Positions 6,876 through 12,012 of a stretch of DNA of 19,313 bases are shown here, one piece after another. A program made the translations under genes and the position numbers. The notes beneath the pieces are model-generated. The model was not told the DNA's origin, did not search any database, and saw nothing but the letters and a program-made list of their open reading frames with translations. This DNA is from Candidatus Moraniibacteriota bacterium. GTDB taxonomy: Bacteria; Patescibacteriota; Minisyncoccia; Moranbacterales; UBA2206. The stretch covers positions 1-19,313 of the forward strand of contig JAPLXF010000057.1 in assembly GCA_026396205.1 (NCBI GenBank), read 5' to 3'. Position 1 is the stretch's first letter; each line of letters opens with the position of its first letter.

Positions 6876-6890
6876 CTTTTTAAAAATATA

Positions 6891-6918
6891 AAAAATAGCC
6901 TAAATTGGCTGTTTTTTA
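6891..6918 (+). terminator. Intrinsic terminator after the LexA-like gene
   Basis: AAAAATAGCC (6891-6900) pairs with GGCTGTTTTT (6907-6916), one G-T pair, around a 6-base loop, with a run of T at the end. Confidence 0.65.
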
Positions 6919-6923
6919 GCCTC

Positions 6924-6951
6924 TTGGCAAAAATTTGCATTGTGCTACAAT
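6924..6951 (+). promoter_or_regulatory. Promoter of the nrdR-nrdD-nrdG unit
   Basis: TTGGCA (6924-6929), a 16-base spacer and TACAAT (6946-6951), with TGC just before the -10 (extended -10). Transcription would begin near 6958, immediately before the NrdR-box-like repeats. It sits right after the preceding terminator. Confidence 0.65.
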
Positions 6952-6962
6952 AGCAATACTAT

Positions 6963-6998
6963 ACACTATATGTAGTATAAATATACTATAAGTTGTAT
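6963..6998 (+). promoter_or_regulatory. Two tandem NrdR-box-like operators
   Basis: The NrdR consensus is ACACWATATATWGTGT. Site 1, ACACTATATGTAGTAT (6963-6978), matches 14 of 16. Site 2, ATACTATAAGTTGTAT (6983-6998), matches 12 of 16. The site starts are 20 bases apart, about two helical turns, so both face the same side of the DNA. They begin 12 bases after the -10, where a bound repressor would block initiation. A short hairpin (GGAATTA 7006-7012 with TAATTCC 7030-7036) follows in the leader. Confidence 0.65.
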
Positions 6999-7050
6999 AT
7001 ATAAAGGAATTACTAAAAAGCTAATAAGCTAATTCCTAATGGGCTAAATT

Positions 7051-7497
7051 ATGAACTGTCCTTTTTGCAACAACACTGAAACCAAAGTAATTGATTCCCG
7101 CGAAACCAATGAGGGAAAAATTACCCGCCGCCGTCGGGAATGTTCCAAATGCGAAGCCCGCTTTTCGACTTATGAAGAAGTGGAGTTGCTCCGCCTCTTA
7201 GTGGTTAAAAAAGACGGTGAAAAAGAAGAATATGACAAATCCAAAATAGAGCGGGGTATCAGAAAGGCCTTGGAAAAAAGGCCAGTTTCTGAGGAAAAAA
7301 TCGCCAAGCTCATGGGGGATATTGAATATGAAATCCGGTCTCTGGAAAAAGAAGAGGTAGGCACTAGAGAAATTGGGAAAATAGTTTTAAAAAAACTCAA
7401 GGAGCTGGATGAAGTGGCTTATGTCCGATTTGCCAGCGTCTATAAATCTTTTGGCAGCATTGAAAGTTTCAAAAAAGAATTGGATATGCTAAGTTAG
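7051..7497 (+). CDS. nrdR: Transcriptional repressor NrdR
   Basis: A 148-residue protein, standard length for NrdR. The N-terminal zinc ribbon uses C3 and C6 (MNCPFC) and C31 and C34 (CSKC), with the conserved RRRRECSKC and the RFSTYE stretch that follows. An ATP-cone spans about residues 49-139, beginning with LLVVKKDG. The cone senses ATP and dATP levels and controls oligomer state and DNA binding. NrdR represses ribonucleotide reductase genes when dATP is abundant. The downstream nrdD and nrdG are its expected targets, and NrdR-box-like repeats lie between its own promoter and its ATG. That makes this an autoregulated reductase unit. No Shine-Dalgarno is seen directly before the ATG. Confidence 0.96.
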   Translation: MNCPFCNNTETKVIDSRETNEGKITRRRRECSKCEARFSTYEEVELLRLLVVKKDGEKEEYDKSKIERGIRKALEKRPVSEEKIAKLMGDIEYEIRSLEKEEVGTREIGKIVLKKLKELDEVAYVRFASVYKSFGSIESFKKELDMLS

Positions 7498-7508
7498 GCT
7501 TATGAAAA

Positions 7509-7623
7509 ATCCCGCACCAAATTCCGGTAGTGTTTCTACTAGCTGAAAGACAGGAGCGCGGATTCGCCTACGGCTTAAATTTTTTTGAAATATAATTTTT
7601 TTAATAGCGAATTGGTGCGGGAT
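7509..7623. repeat. Inverted-repeat element between nrdR and nrdD
   Basis: ATCCCGCACCAAATTC (7509-7524) is complementary, with one extra A, to GAATTGGTGCGGGAT (7609-7623), bracketing about 84 bases without a gene. The CCCGCACCAAA terminus recurs as an inverted pair at 16866-16932. It is probably a small non-autonomous element. Confidence 0.6.
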
Positions 7624-7626
7624 GCT

Positions 7627-7665
7627 CATTTTTGTAGCCGCTCGCTCCGCTCGCAGACAAAAATG
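7627..7665 (+). promoter_or_regulatory. Hairpin that encloses the nrdD start codon
   Basis: CATTTTTGT (7627-7635) is perfectly complementary to ACAAAAATG (7657-7665), whose last three bases are the nrdD ATG. The 21-base loop carries a direct repeat of CGCTCGC/CGCTCGC type. In RNA the start codon would be paired, so the structure could limit nrdD translation. It may instead be part of the neighbouring repeat. Confidence 0.5.
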
Positions 7666-9876
7666 GCAAAAACAAAAAGAAAAGTGGGGAAAGCAAAAGG
7701 GGAAAAGAAAGCTGTAAAAAAAACAGTAAGCAGGGCAAAGATTAAAAAGACTGAAGTTGGTAAAGTTGCCAAAGTCGTTAAAAGAAACGGCAAAGTAGTG
7801 GATTTTGATCCGGGAAAAATCGCTAAGGCGGTCGGCAAGGCTTTTGAAGCGACCGGTGAAGGCAGCCCAAAAGATGCACAGAAGGTCAGCGAAAAAGTTG
7901 CCCAGCTTTTAAATAAAAATTATAAAAAAGGTTATGTTCCAGAAATTGAAGAAATTCAGGATTTGGTAGAACGGGTGCTGATGGTTTTGGATTTTGAAGA
8001 AACGGCCAAGTCTTACATCCTTTACCGCGAACAACACAGAAAAATCCGCGAAACCGAAGAATCATTGGAAGAAGCGGTAAACCTAGTGGACAAATACATC
8101 CAAGAAATTGACTGGAAGGTGAAGGAAAATGCCAATATGGGCTATTCGCTCCAAGGGCTCAATTTTTATATTTCTTCAATTGTTAGCGCTAAATATTGGA
8201 TGAACAGGATCTATTCCCGGGAAGTAAAAGAAGCACACGAAGAAGGAGATTTTCATATTCATGACTTGCAATTAGTAACTGCCTATTGCTGCGGCTGGGA
8301 TATACAAGATTTGCTACGACGAGGCTTTACCGGAGTTCCCGGAAAAGTGGCTTGCAAACCGGCTAAACATTTCGGTTCAGCCTTGGGGCAAATGGTAAAT
8401 TTTATTTATACGCTTCAGGGAGAAATAGCCGGCGCGCAGGCTTTTTCCAACTTTGATACGCTGTTGGCGCCGTTCGTCCGTTACGACAAGCTGACTTACG
8501 AAAAAGTCAAGCAGGAAATCCAATCTTTTGTCTTTAATATGAATGTGGCAACCCGCGTCGGGTTTCAAACGCCCTTTTCCAATATTACGCTGGACATTAC
8601 TCCGCCAAAAACTCTGGCAAAAGAAGCTGTGGTAATCGGCGGCGTTCCGCAAAAAGAAACTTACGCTGATTTTCAGGAAGAAATGAACATGATCAACCAA
8701 GCTTTTGCGGAAGTGATGACTGAAGGCGACGCCAGCGGCCGGATTTTTACTTTTCCCATCCCGACTTACAATATTGGCAAAGATTTTGATTGGGAAGATG
8801 AAAGGTTCAACGCCATTTGGGAAATGACTTCCAAATACGGCATTCCTTATTTTGCTAACTTCGTCAATTCTGATATGGATCCGGACGACGCCCGGTCTAT
8901 GTGTTGCCGGTTGCGCTTGGATAATCGCGAGCTGCATAAAAGAGGCGGCGGGCTTTTTGGCGCCAATCCGTTAACCGGTTCTGTCGGCGTAGTTACGATT
9001 AATATGCCGCGGCTGGGCTATTTGGCCAAAAATAAAAAAGATTTTTTTCGAAAACTGGATAAACTTATGGACTTGGCCGAGCAAAGTTTGGAAACCAAGC
9101 GGGAAATTATTGAAAATCTGACGGAAAAGGGCCTCTATCCTTATTCCAGAGTTTATTTGGAATCCATCAAACTGCGTCGCGGCCAATATTGGTCCAATCA
9201 TTTTTCAACTATTGGCTTGGTAGGCATGAACGAAGCGCTTATGAATCTTATCGGGAAAAACATCGCTTCGCGCGAAGGCAAAAAATTAGCGGAAGAAATC
9301 CTGACGCATATGCGCGGAAAAATTATCCGCTACCAGGAAAAAACCGGCAATCTGTATAATCTGGAAGCTACGCCGGCCGAAGGCACTTCCTACCGCCTGG
9401 CCAGAATTGATAAGGAAAAATATCCGGAAATTATTTTTGCCAACGACGAGGCGGTTAAAAAGGAAAAGGCCGAGCCGTTTTATACCAATTCTTCCCAATT
9501 GCCGGTGCAGCATACGGAAGATATTTTTGAAGCGCTGGATTTGCAGAATAATTTGCAGACCAAATATACCGGCGGGACGGTGCTGCACGGATTTTTAGGC
9601 GAAAGGATAAGCGACATAAAAACAACCAAAAAACTGGTGCGCAAAATCGCCGAGAATTATGAAATTCCCTATTTCACTTTGACGCCGACTTTCAGCGTTT
9701 GTCCGGCGCACGGTTATCTGGCAGGCGAACACGAATTTTGTCCCAAATGCGTGATTAAACAAAAAACCGAAGTTTATTCGCGCGTCGTCGGCTATATCCG
9801 GCCGGTGGAGCAGTGGAATAAAGGTAAGCAGGAGGAATATAAAAACCGGCGGGAATTTGTGATAGCGAAAAAATAA
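7663..9876 (+). CDS. nrdD: Anaerobic ribonucleoside-triphosphate reductase NrdD (class III)
   Basis: A 737-residue glycyl-radical enzyme that reduces ribonucleoside triphosphates to deoxynucleotides without oxygen. A Lys-rich tail of about 35 residues precedes an ATP-cone (about 37-128), the allosteric activity site. The catalytic barrel contains a MCCRL segment, which probably holds the thiyl cysteine, and NPLTGSVGVVTINMP. Near the C-terminus a zinc site reads CPAH...CPKC, with His in place of one Cys. The radical loop SRVVGYIRPVEQWN places the radical on Gly710. The ATG at 7663 is chosen because the 26 codons back to an in-frame TTG at 7585 lie inside a repeat and resemble no NrdD. The activase nrdG follows after 67 bases. 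A strictly or facultatively anaerobic life is implied. Confidence 0.95.
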   Translation: MAKTKRKVGKAKGEKKAVKKTVSRAKIKKTEVGKVAKVVKRNGKVVDFDPGKIAKAVGKAFEATGEGSPKDAQKVSEKVAQLLNKNYKKGYVPEIEEIQDLVERVLMVLDFEETAKSYILYREQHRKIRETEESLEEAVNLVDKYIQEIDWKVKENANMGYSLQGLNFYISSIVSAKYWMNRIYSREVKEAHEEGDFHIHDLQLVTAYCCGWDIQDLLRRGFTGVPGKVACKPAKHFGSALGQMVNFIYTLQGEIAGAQAFSNFDTLLAPFVRYDKLTYEKVKQEIQSFVFNMNVATRVGFQTPFSNITLDITPPKTLAKEAVVIGGVPQKETYADFQEEMNMINQAFAEVMTEGDASGRIFTFPIPTYNIGKDFDWEDERFNAIWEMTSKYGIPYFANFVNSDMDPDDARSMCCRLRLDNRELHKRGGGLFGANPLTGSVGVVTINMPRLGYLAKNKKDFFRKLDKLMDLAEQSLETKREIIENLTEKGLYPYSRVYLESIKLRRGQYWSNHFSTIGLVGMNEALMNLIGKNIASREGKKLAEEILTHMRGKIIRYQEKTGNLYNLEATPAEGTSYRLARIDKEKYPEIIFANDEAVKKEKAEPFYTNSSQLPVQHTEDIFEALDLQNNLQTKYTGGTVLHGFLGERISDIKTTKKLVRKIAENYEIPYFTLTPTFSVCPAHGYLAGEHEFCPKCVIKQKTEVYSRVVGYIRPVEQWNKGKQEEYKNRREFVIAKK

Positions 9877-9901
9877 GAACAAAAATTTTAGAAAAGATAG
9901 A

Positions 9902-9931
9902 GGGGCAATCCCGCCTAGGCGGGATTGCCCC
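9902..9931. repeat. 30-bp perfect palindrome between nrdD and nrdG
   Basis: Arms GGGGCAATCCCGCC (9902-9915) and GGCGGGATTGCCCC (9918-9931) flank TA, itself symmetrical, so all 30 bases are palindromic. No U-tract follows, so it is not a standard terminator. Its AATCCCGC core recurs in a hairpin within the element at 1885-1966, suggesting a REP-like family. Confidence 0.8.
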
Positions 9932-9943
9932 AATTCAACTTAA

Positions 9944-10711
9944 ATGCGCATTGGCGGTTACCAAAAACTGACTCTCATTGATTATCCGGGAAAATTAGCT
10001 TCCACGGTTTTTACCGTGGGCTGCAGTTTTCGCTGTCCCTTCTGCCATAACCCGGAATTGGTTTTCCCGAACCCTTCTCCAGCCCTCCCCTTGGAAAGGG
10101 GAGGGAGAAAATCTTCCCGCCTCTCCCCCTTGCCAAGGGGGAGAAGTGAAGAGGGGGTTTTGGAAAAAGAGTTTTTTGATTTTTTAAAAAAACGGAAAGG
10201 CAAAATTGAAGGTGTCTGTATTACCGGGGGCGAACCGACCATTCAGCCGGATATCATTGATTTCATTAAGAAAATAAAAAAGGCCGGATTTTTTGTAAAA
10301 CTGGACACCAATGGGACCCGGCCGGATGTTCTTAAGAAAATTTTGGACTTGAAGCTTTTGGATTTTATAGCTATGGATATCAAAAATCAGCTGAAAAAAT
10401 ACGAAAAAACCGTCGGGATGAAAAAAGTGGATAAAGACAGGATCCGATTAAGCGTGGATTTAATCCGAAACAGCCGAGTTCCGTATGAATTCCGGACAAC
10501 GGTGGTTCCCGGGCTGCACAGCGAAAAAGATTTTTTGGAAATCGGAAGGTGGCTGAGTGGTGCTGACAGATATTTTTTGCAGGAATACCGCGAGGGGCGG
10601 ATTTTGGATCCGAAGCTTAAGAAAAAAACCAAAGGCCGGAAAATAGATTTGGAGAAAATTAAAAAGTCGGTTGAAAAATATTTTGGCAAGGTTGGAGTAA
10701 GAAGCTCTTGA
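9944..10711 (+). CDS. nrdG: Anaerobic ribonucleoside-triphosphate reductase activating protein (radical SAM)
   Basis: A 255-residue radical SAM enzyme of the NrdG2-type subfamily that generates the glycyl radical on NrdD, encoded just upstream. The start GYQKLTLIDYPGKLA is typical. The iron-sulfur cluster motif CxxxCxxC is CSFRCPFC with C27, C31 and C34. ITGGEPT at 93-99 is the SAM-contacting motif. Residues from about 43 to 72, rich in Pro, Arg, Gly and Ser, are encoded by a two-hairpin palindromic element and are foreign to the family. They sit between HNPELVF and EKEFFDFL, where homologues have only a short linker, and the frame is kept. The insertion lies in a surface linker, so the enzyme probably still works. 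The stop TGA (10709-10711) overlaps the -35 of the next promoter. Confidence 0.92.
   Translation: MRIGGYQKLTLIDYPGKLASTVFTVGCSFRCPFCHNPELVFPNPSPALPLERGGRKSSRLSPLPRGRSEEGVLEKEFFDFLKKRKGKIEGVCITGGEPTIQPDIIDFIKKIKKAGFFVKLDTNGTRPDVLKKILDLKLLDFIAMDIKNQLKKYEKTVGMKKVDKDRIRLSVDLIRNSRVPYEFRTTVVPGLHSEKDFLEIGRWLSGADRYFLQEYREGRILDPKLKKKTKGRKIDLEKIKKSVEKYFGKVGVRSS
10069..10162. repeat. Palindromic element inserted in frame within nrdG
   Basis: Two strong hairpins lie side by side: CCCTCCCCTT (10083-10092) with AAGGGGAGGG (10096-10105), and CTCCCCCTT (10123-10131) with AAGGGGGAG (10135-10143). Imperfect outer arms GAACCCTTCTCC and GAAGAGGGGGTTTTG enclose them. About 31 codons are added without breaking the frame. 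Boundaries are approximate. Confidence 0.8.
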
Positions 10712-10736
10712 CAGTTTTCAATAGATGCTATATAAT
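10708..10736 (+). promoter_or_regulatory. Full-consensus promoter of a small gene
   Basis: TTGACA (10708-10713) and TATAAT (10731-10736) match sigma-70 consensus at all 12 positions with the ideal 17-base spacer. The -35 overlaps the nrdG stop codon. It is the strongest-looking promoter in the window and precedes the 74-residue gene at 10807 by a 60-base leader. Confidence 0.8.
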
Positions 10737-10806
10737 GACTTGTTCAGATAAGTAGTTATTCAAAAGGCTAAAACCAGCGAATCTAAAGCTTAAAAAGGAG
10801 GGTATT

Positions 10807-11031
10807 ATGATATTAGTTGGAATTTTGCACAGAGAAGAAGTACAGCAATTTATGGATCGATTTTACGAATCCGAAAATTGCAGAACTACCGGAGTTTCAG
10901 TAGTTCCTACGGATGATCATAAAATGTTTACTATTACCCTGTCGTGCATCGAGACTTTTGCGGATTTGCTTAAGGCATCATTCAAAGACGGCTTGATGAA
11001 GGATTGGAATAAAAAATTCAAAGAGCAATAA
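10807..11031 (+). CDS. Small protein of unknown function (74 residues)
   Basis: I do not recognise the family. The product is soluble, with no signal peptide or membrane segment. It has a predicted alternating pattern: MILVGIL strand, REEVQQFMDRFYES helix, TTGVSVVPT and MFTITLS strands, then a helical end FADLLKASFKDGLMKDWNKKF. This could be a small alpha/beta fold. It has Cys residues near positions 25 and 47, without a metal motif. It has a perfect consensus promoter, a strong Shine-Dalgarno (AAGGAGGG at 10795-10802) and its own terminator, so it is probably transcribed alone and expressed well. That regulatory investment contrasts with the housekeeping genes here, which mostly lack such sites. 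Confidence 0.75.
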   Translation: MILVGILHREEVQQFMDRFYESENCRTTGVSVVPTDDHKMFTITLSCIETFADLLKASFKDGLMKDWNKKFKEQ

Positions 11032-11044
11032 GTAGTATTATTTT

Positions 11045-11080
11045 AAAAGGCTTGTAGTTTATAAAATTGCAAGCCTTTTT
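11045..11080 (+). terminator. Intrinsic terminator
   Basis: AAAAGGCTTG (11045-11054) pairs perfectly with CAAGCCTTTT (11070-11079) around a 15-base loop, with a T tail that runs into the next -10 region. Confidence 0.8.
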
Positions 11081-11088
11081 GCTATAAT
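11080..11088 (+). promoter_or_regulatory. Extended -10 promoter of the DUF167 gene, leaderless
   Basis: TGCTATAAT is an extended -10 (TGn plus perfect TATAAT at 11083-11088). Its first T is the last T of the terminator. The ATG at 11095 is 6 bases after the -10, so the transcript should be leaderless. No good -35 is visible. Confidence 0.6.
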
Positions 11089-11094
11089 GAACAT

Positions 11095-11313
11095 ATGCGT
11101 ATTTATGCAAAAGTCATTCCCCGCTCATCAAAAAACGAAATTATCAAGATTTCCGAAGGGGAATATAAAGTCAAACTAACGGCGCCTCCACTGGACAATA
11201 AAGCCAATAGTATGCTAATACAAGTAATGGCCGATTTTTTAAATTTGCCAAAAAGTTCATTAAAAATTATAGCGGGTAAAACCGCCAGAACTAAAATAAT
11301 AGAAATTCTATAG
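11095..11313 (+). CDS. DUF167 (YggU-family) protein
   Basis: A 72-residue protein of the conserved UPF0235/DUF167 family. It has IYAKVIPRSSKNEI at the start, YKVKLTAPPLDNKAN (with the family's APPxxGKAN-like core) in the middle, and FLNLPKSSLKIIAGKTARTKIIEI at the end. The structure is a small alpha/beta fold; the biochemical role is unknown, though many genomes place it near yggS/yggT. Here it stands between unrelated small genes. It has no Shine-Dalgarno and is predicted to be translated from a leaderless transcript, unlike the genes on both sides. Confidence 0.88.
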   Translation: MRIYAKVIPRSSKNEIIKISEGEYKVKLTAPPLDNKANSMLIQVMADFLNLPKSSLKIIAGKTARTKIIEIL

Positions 11314-11315
11314 CC

Positions 11316-11329
11316 CGGCGATAATTCGC
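11316..11329 (+). repeat. 14-base hairpin motif, copy 1
   Basis: CGGCGATAATTCGC occurs here and at 11525-11538. GGCGA (11317-11321) pairs with TCGCC (11326-11330) over a TAAT loop. The Shine-Dalgarno AGGAGG of the 55-residue gene follows at 11336-11341. Confidence 0.6.
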
Positions 11330-11346
11330 CAGTAAAGGAGGTGTGC

Positions 11347-11514
11347 ATGCATCAATTAGAAGGGATTTTTATGCAAAAAATTACGGATGTGGTTCTTTGG
11401 CTACGGACGAATCCAGAGCAAATTTTGTGTGGTATCTTAGTGGCTGTAATTTTCTTATTCGTTGCTTGGTTTCTTGCTGGAATATGTAACGGTCATATAA
11501 CATTTGATGATTAA
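11347..11514 (+). CDS. Small single-pass membrane protein (55 residues)
   Basis: A 55-codon frame starts at ATG 11347, 5 bases after AGGAGG (11336-11341), a near-ideal ribosome binding site. The N-terminal part (1-25) is amphipathic and ends in LRTNPEQ. Residues 26-46 form one hydrophobic segment (ILCGILVAVIFLFVAWFLAG), followed by a short polar tail. No family is recognised; the shape fits small membrane regulators or toxin-like peptides, but nothing specific supports either. An internal ATG (residue 9) is an alternative start with poorer spacing. The next gene carries the same upstream hairpin motif, so the two are probably co-expressed. It is short enough to be missed by ordinary gene callers. 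Confidence 0.65.
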   Translation: MHQLEGIFMQKITDVVLWLRTNPEQILCGILVAVIFLFVAWFLAGICNGHITFDD

Positions 11515-11524
11515 AATTTTTATT

Positions 11525-11538
11525 CGGCGATAATTCGC
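11525..11538 (+). repeat. 14-base hairpin motif, copy 2
   Basis: This is identical over 14 bases to the copy at 11316-11329, with CGGCGA (11525-11530) able to pair with TCGCTG (11535-11540) through one G-T. AAGGAGG (11544-11550) and the ATG at 11557 follow. Confidence 0.6.
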
Positions 11539-11556
11539 TGAAGAAGGAGGAAGTGC

Positions 11557-11946
11557 ATGAATATTTATGAAATACAATCAGATGGATTGTTAACTGAAGC
11601 GACAGATAAAACAAAAGATCGGATAATTATAAGATTTGGCGAAAACTGTAAAAAGGTTTTGCAAGAGATATCCGAAAAACCGCGAAAGGTTACTGCGAAA
11701 AGTGGATACGCCTATATTGCAGTAATTAACAATGTTACGGATATTATAGCTTTTTATTATGTTGAAACCTTAAGCGAATCCGTGCGTCGTGCCACATCAG
11801 GATGCGGTACTTTCATGGGATCTTTTCGCGGGAGTATTGTGAAATCGGAAAAAGTAAGCGAATCAATCGATCTGCTTATTTTAAAAAAATGGGATGAAAT
11901 TTCAGCTCAGGCGAGAGAAGAGCGCAATCAATGCAACAATGCATAG
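11557..11946 (+). CDS. Hypothetical protein (129 residues)
   Basis: I do not recognise the family. The product is soluble and alternates strand-like (RIIIRFG, YAYIAVINN, DIIAFYYVE, SIDLLILKKW) and helical stretches (CKKVLQEISEKP, DEISAQAREERNQC). No catalytic motif stands out; a GCGTFMGSFRGS segment is glycine and serine rich. The start is set by AAGGAGG at 11544-11550, 6 bases upstream. It follows the 55-residue membrane protein after 42 bases and shares its hairpin motif. A strong terminator closes the unit. A two-gene module of a membrane peptide and a soluble partner is possible but is only inference from position. Confidence 0.75.
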   Translation: MNIYEIQSDGLLTEATDKTKDRIIIRFGENCKKVLQEISEKPRKVTAKSGYAYIAVINNVTDIIAFYYVETLSESVRRATSGCGTFMGSFRGSIVKSEKVSESIDLLILKKWDEISAQAREERNQCNNA

Positions 11947-11970
11947 AGATGTTGCCACGGAGTATATATT

Positions 11971-11998
11971 AAAAGGTCAGCAACTGCTGGCCTTTTTT
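11971..11998 (+). terminator. Strong intrinsic terminator
   Basis: AAAAGGTCAGCA (11971-11982) pairs with TGCTGGCCTTTT (11985-11996), one T-G pair, around a very tight loop, followed by T residues. Confidence 0.85.
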
Positions 11999-12006
11999 GC
12001 TATAAT
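11998..12006 (+). promoter_or_regulatory. Extended -10 promoter of the comEC channel gene, leaderless
   Basis: TGCTATAAT again (TATAAT at 12001-12006) begins on the last T of the terminator, with the ATG at 12013 only 6 bases on. This is the same compact terminator/extended -10/leaderless arrangement as at 11045-11095. Confidence 0.6.
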
Positions 12007-12012
12007 AAAAGC

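Noticed and set aside
7585..7662. Upstream TTG start for nrdD adding 26 residues
   Set aside because: The added residues are encoded by the inverted-repeat region and contain nothing typical of NrdD; the ATG at 7663 is the better start.
8377..8937. 186-codon minus-strand open frame
   Set aside because: It is antisense to the catalytic domain of nrdD, with no family pattern and no initiation signals.
9902..9931. The 30-bp palindrome as an intrinsic terminator
   Set aside because: No T run follows on either strand, and it separates two genes that work as a pair.
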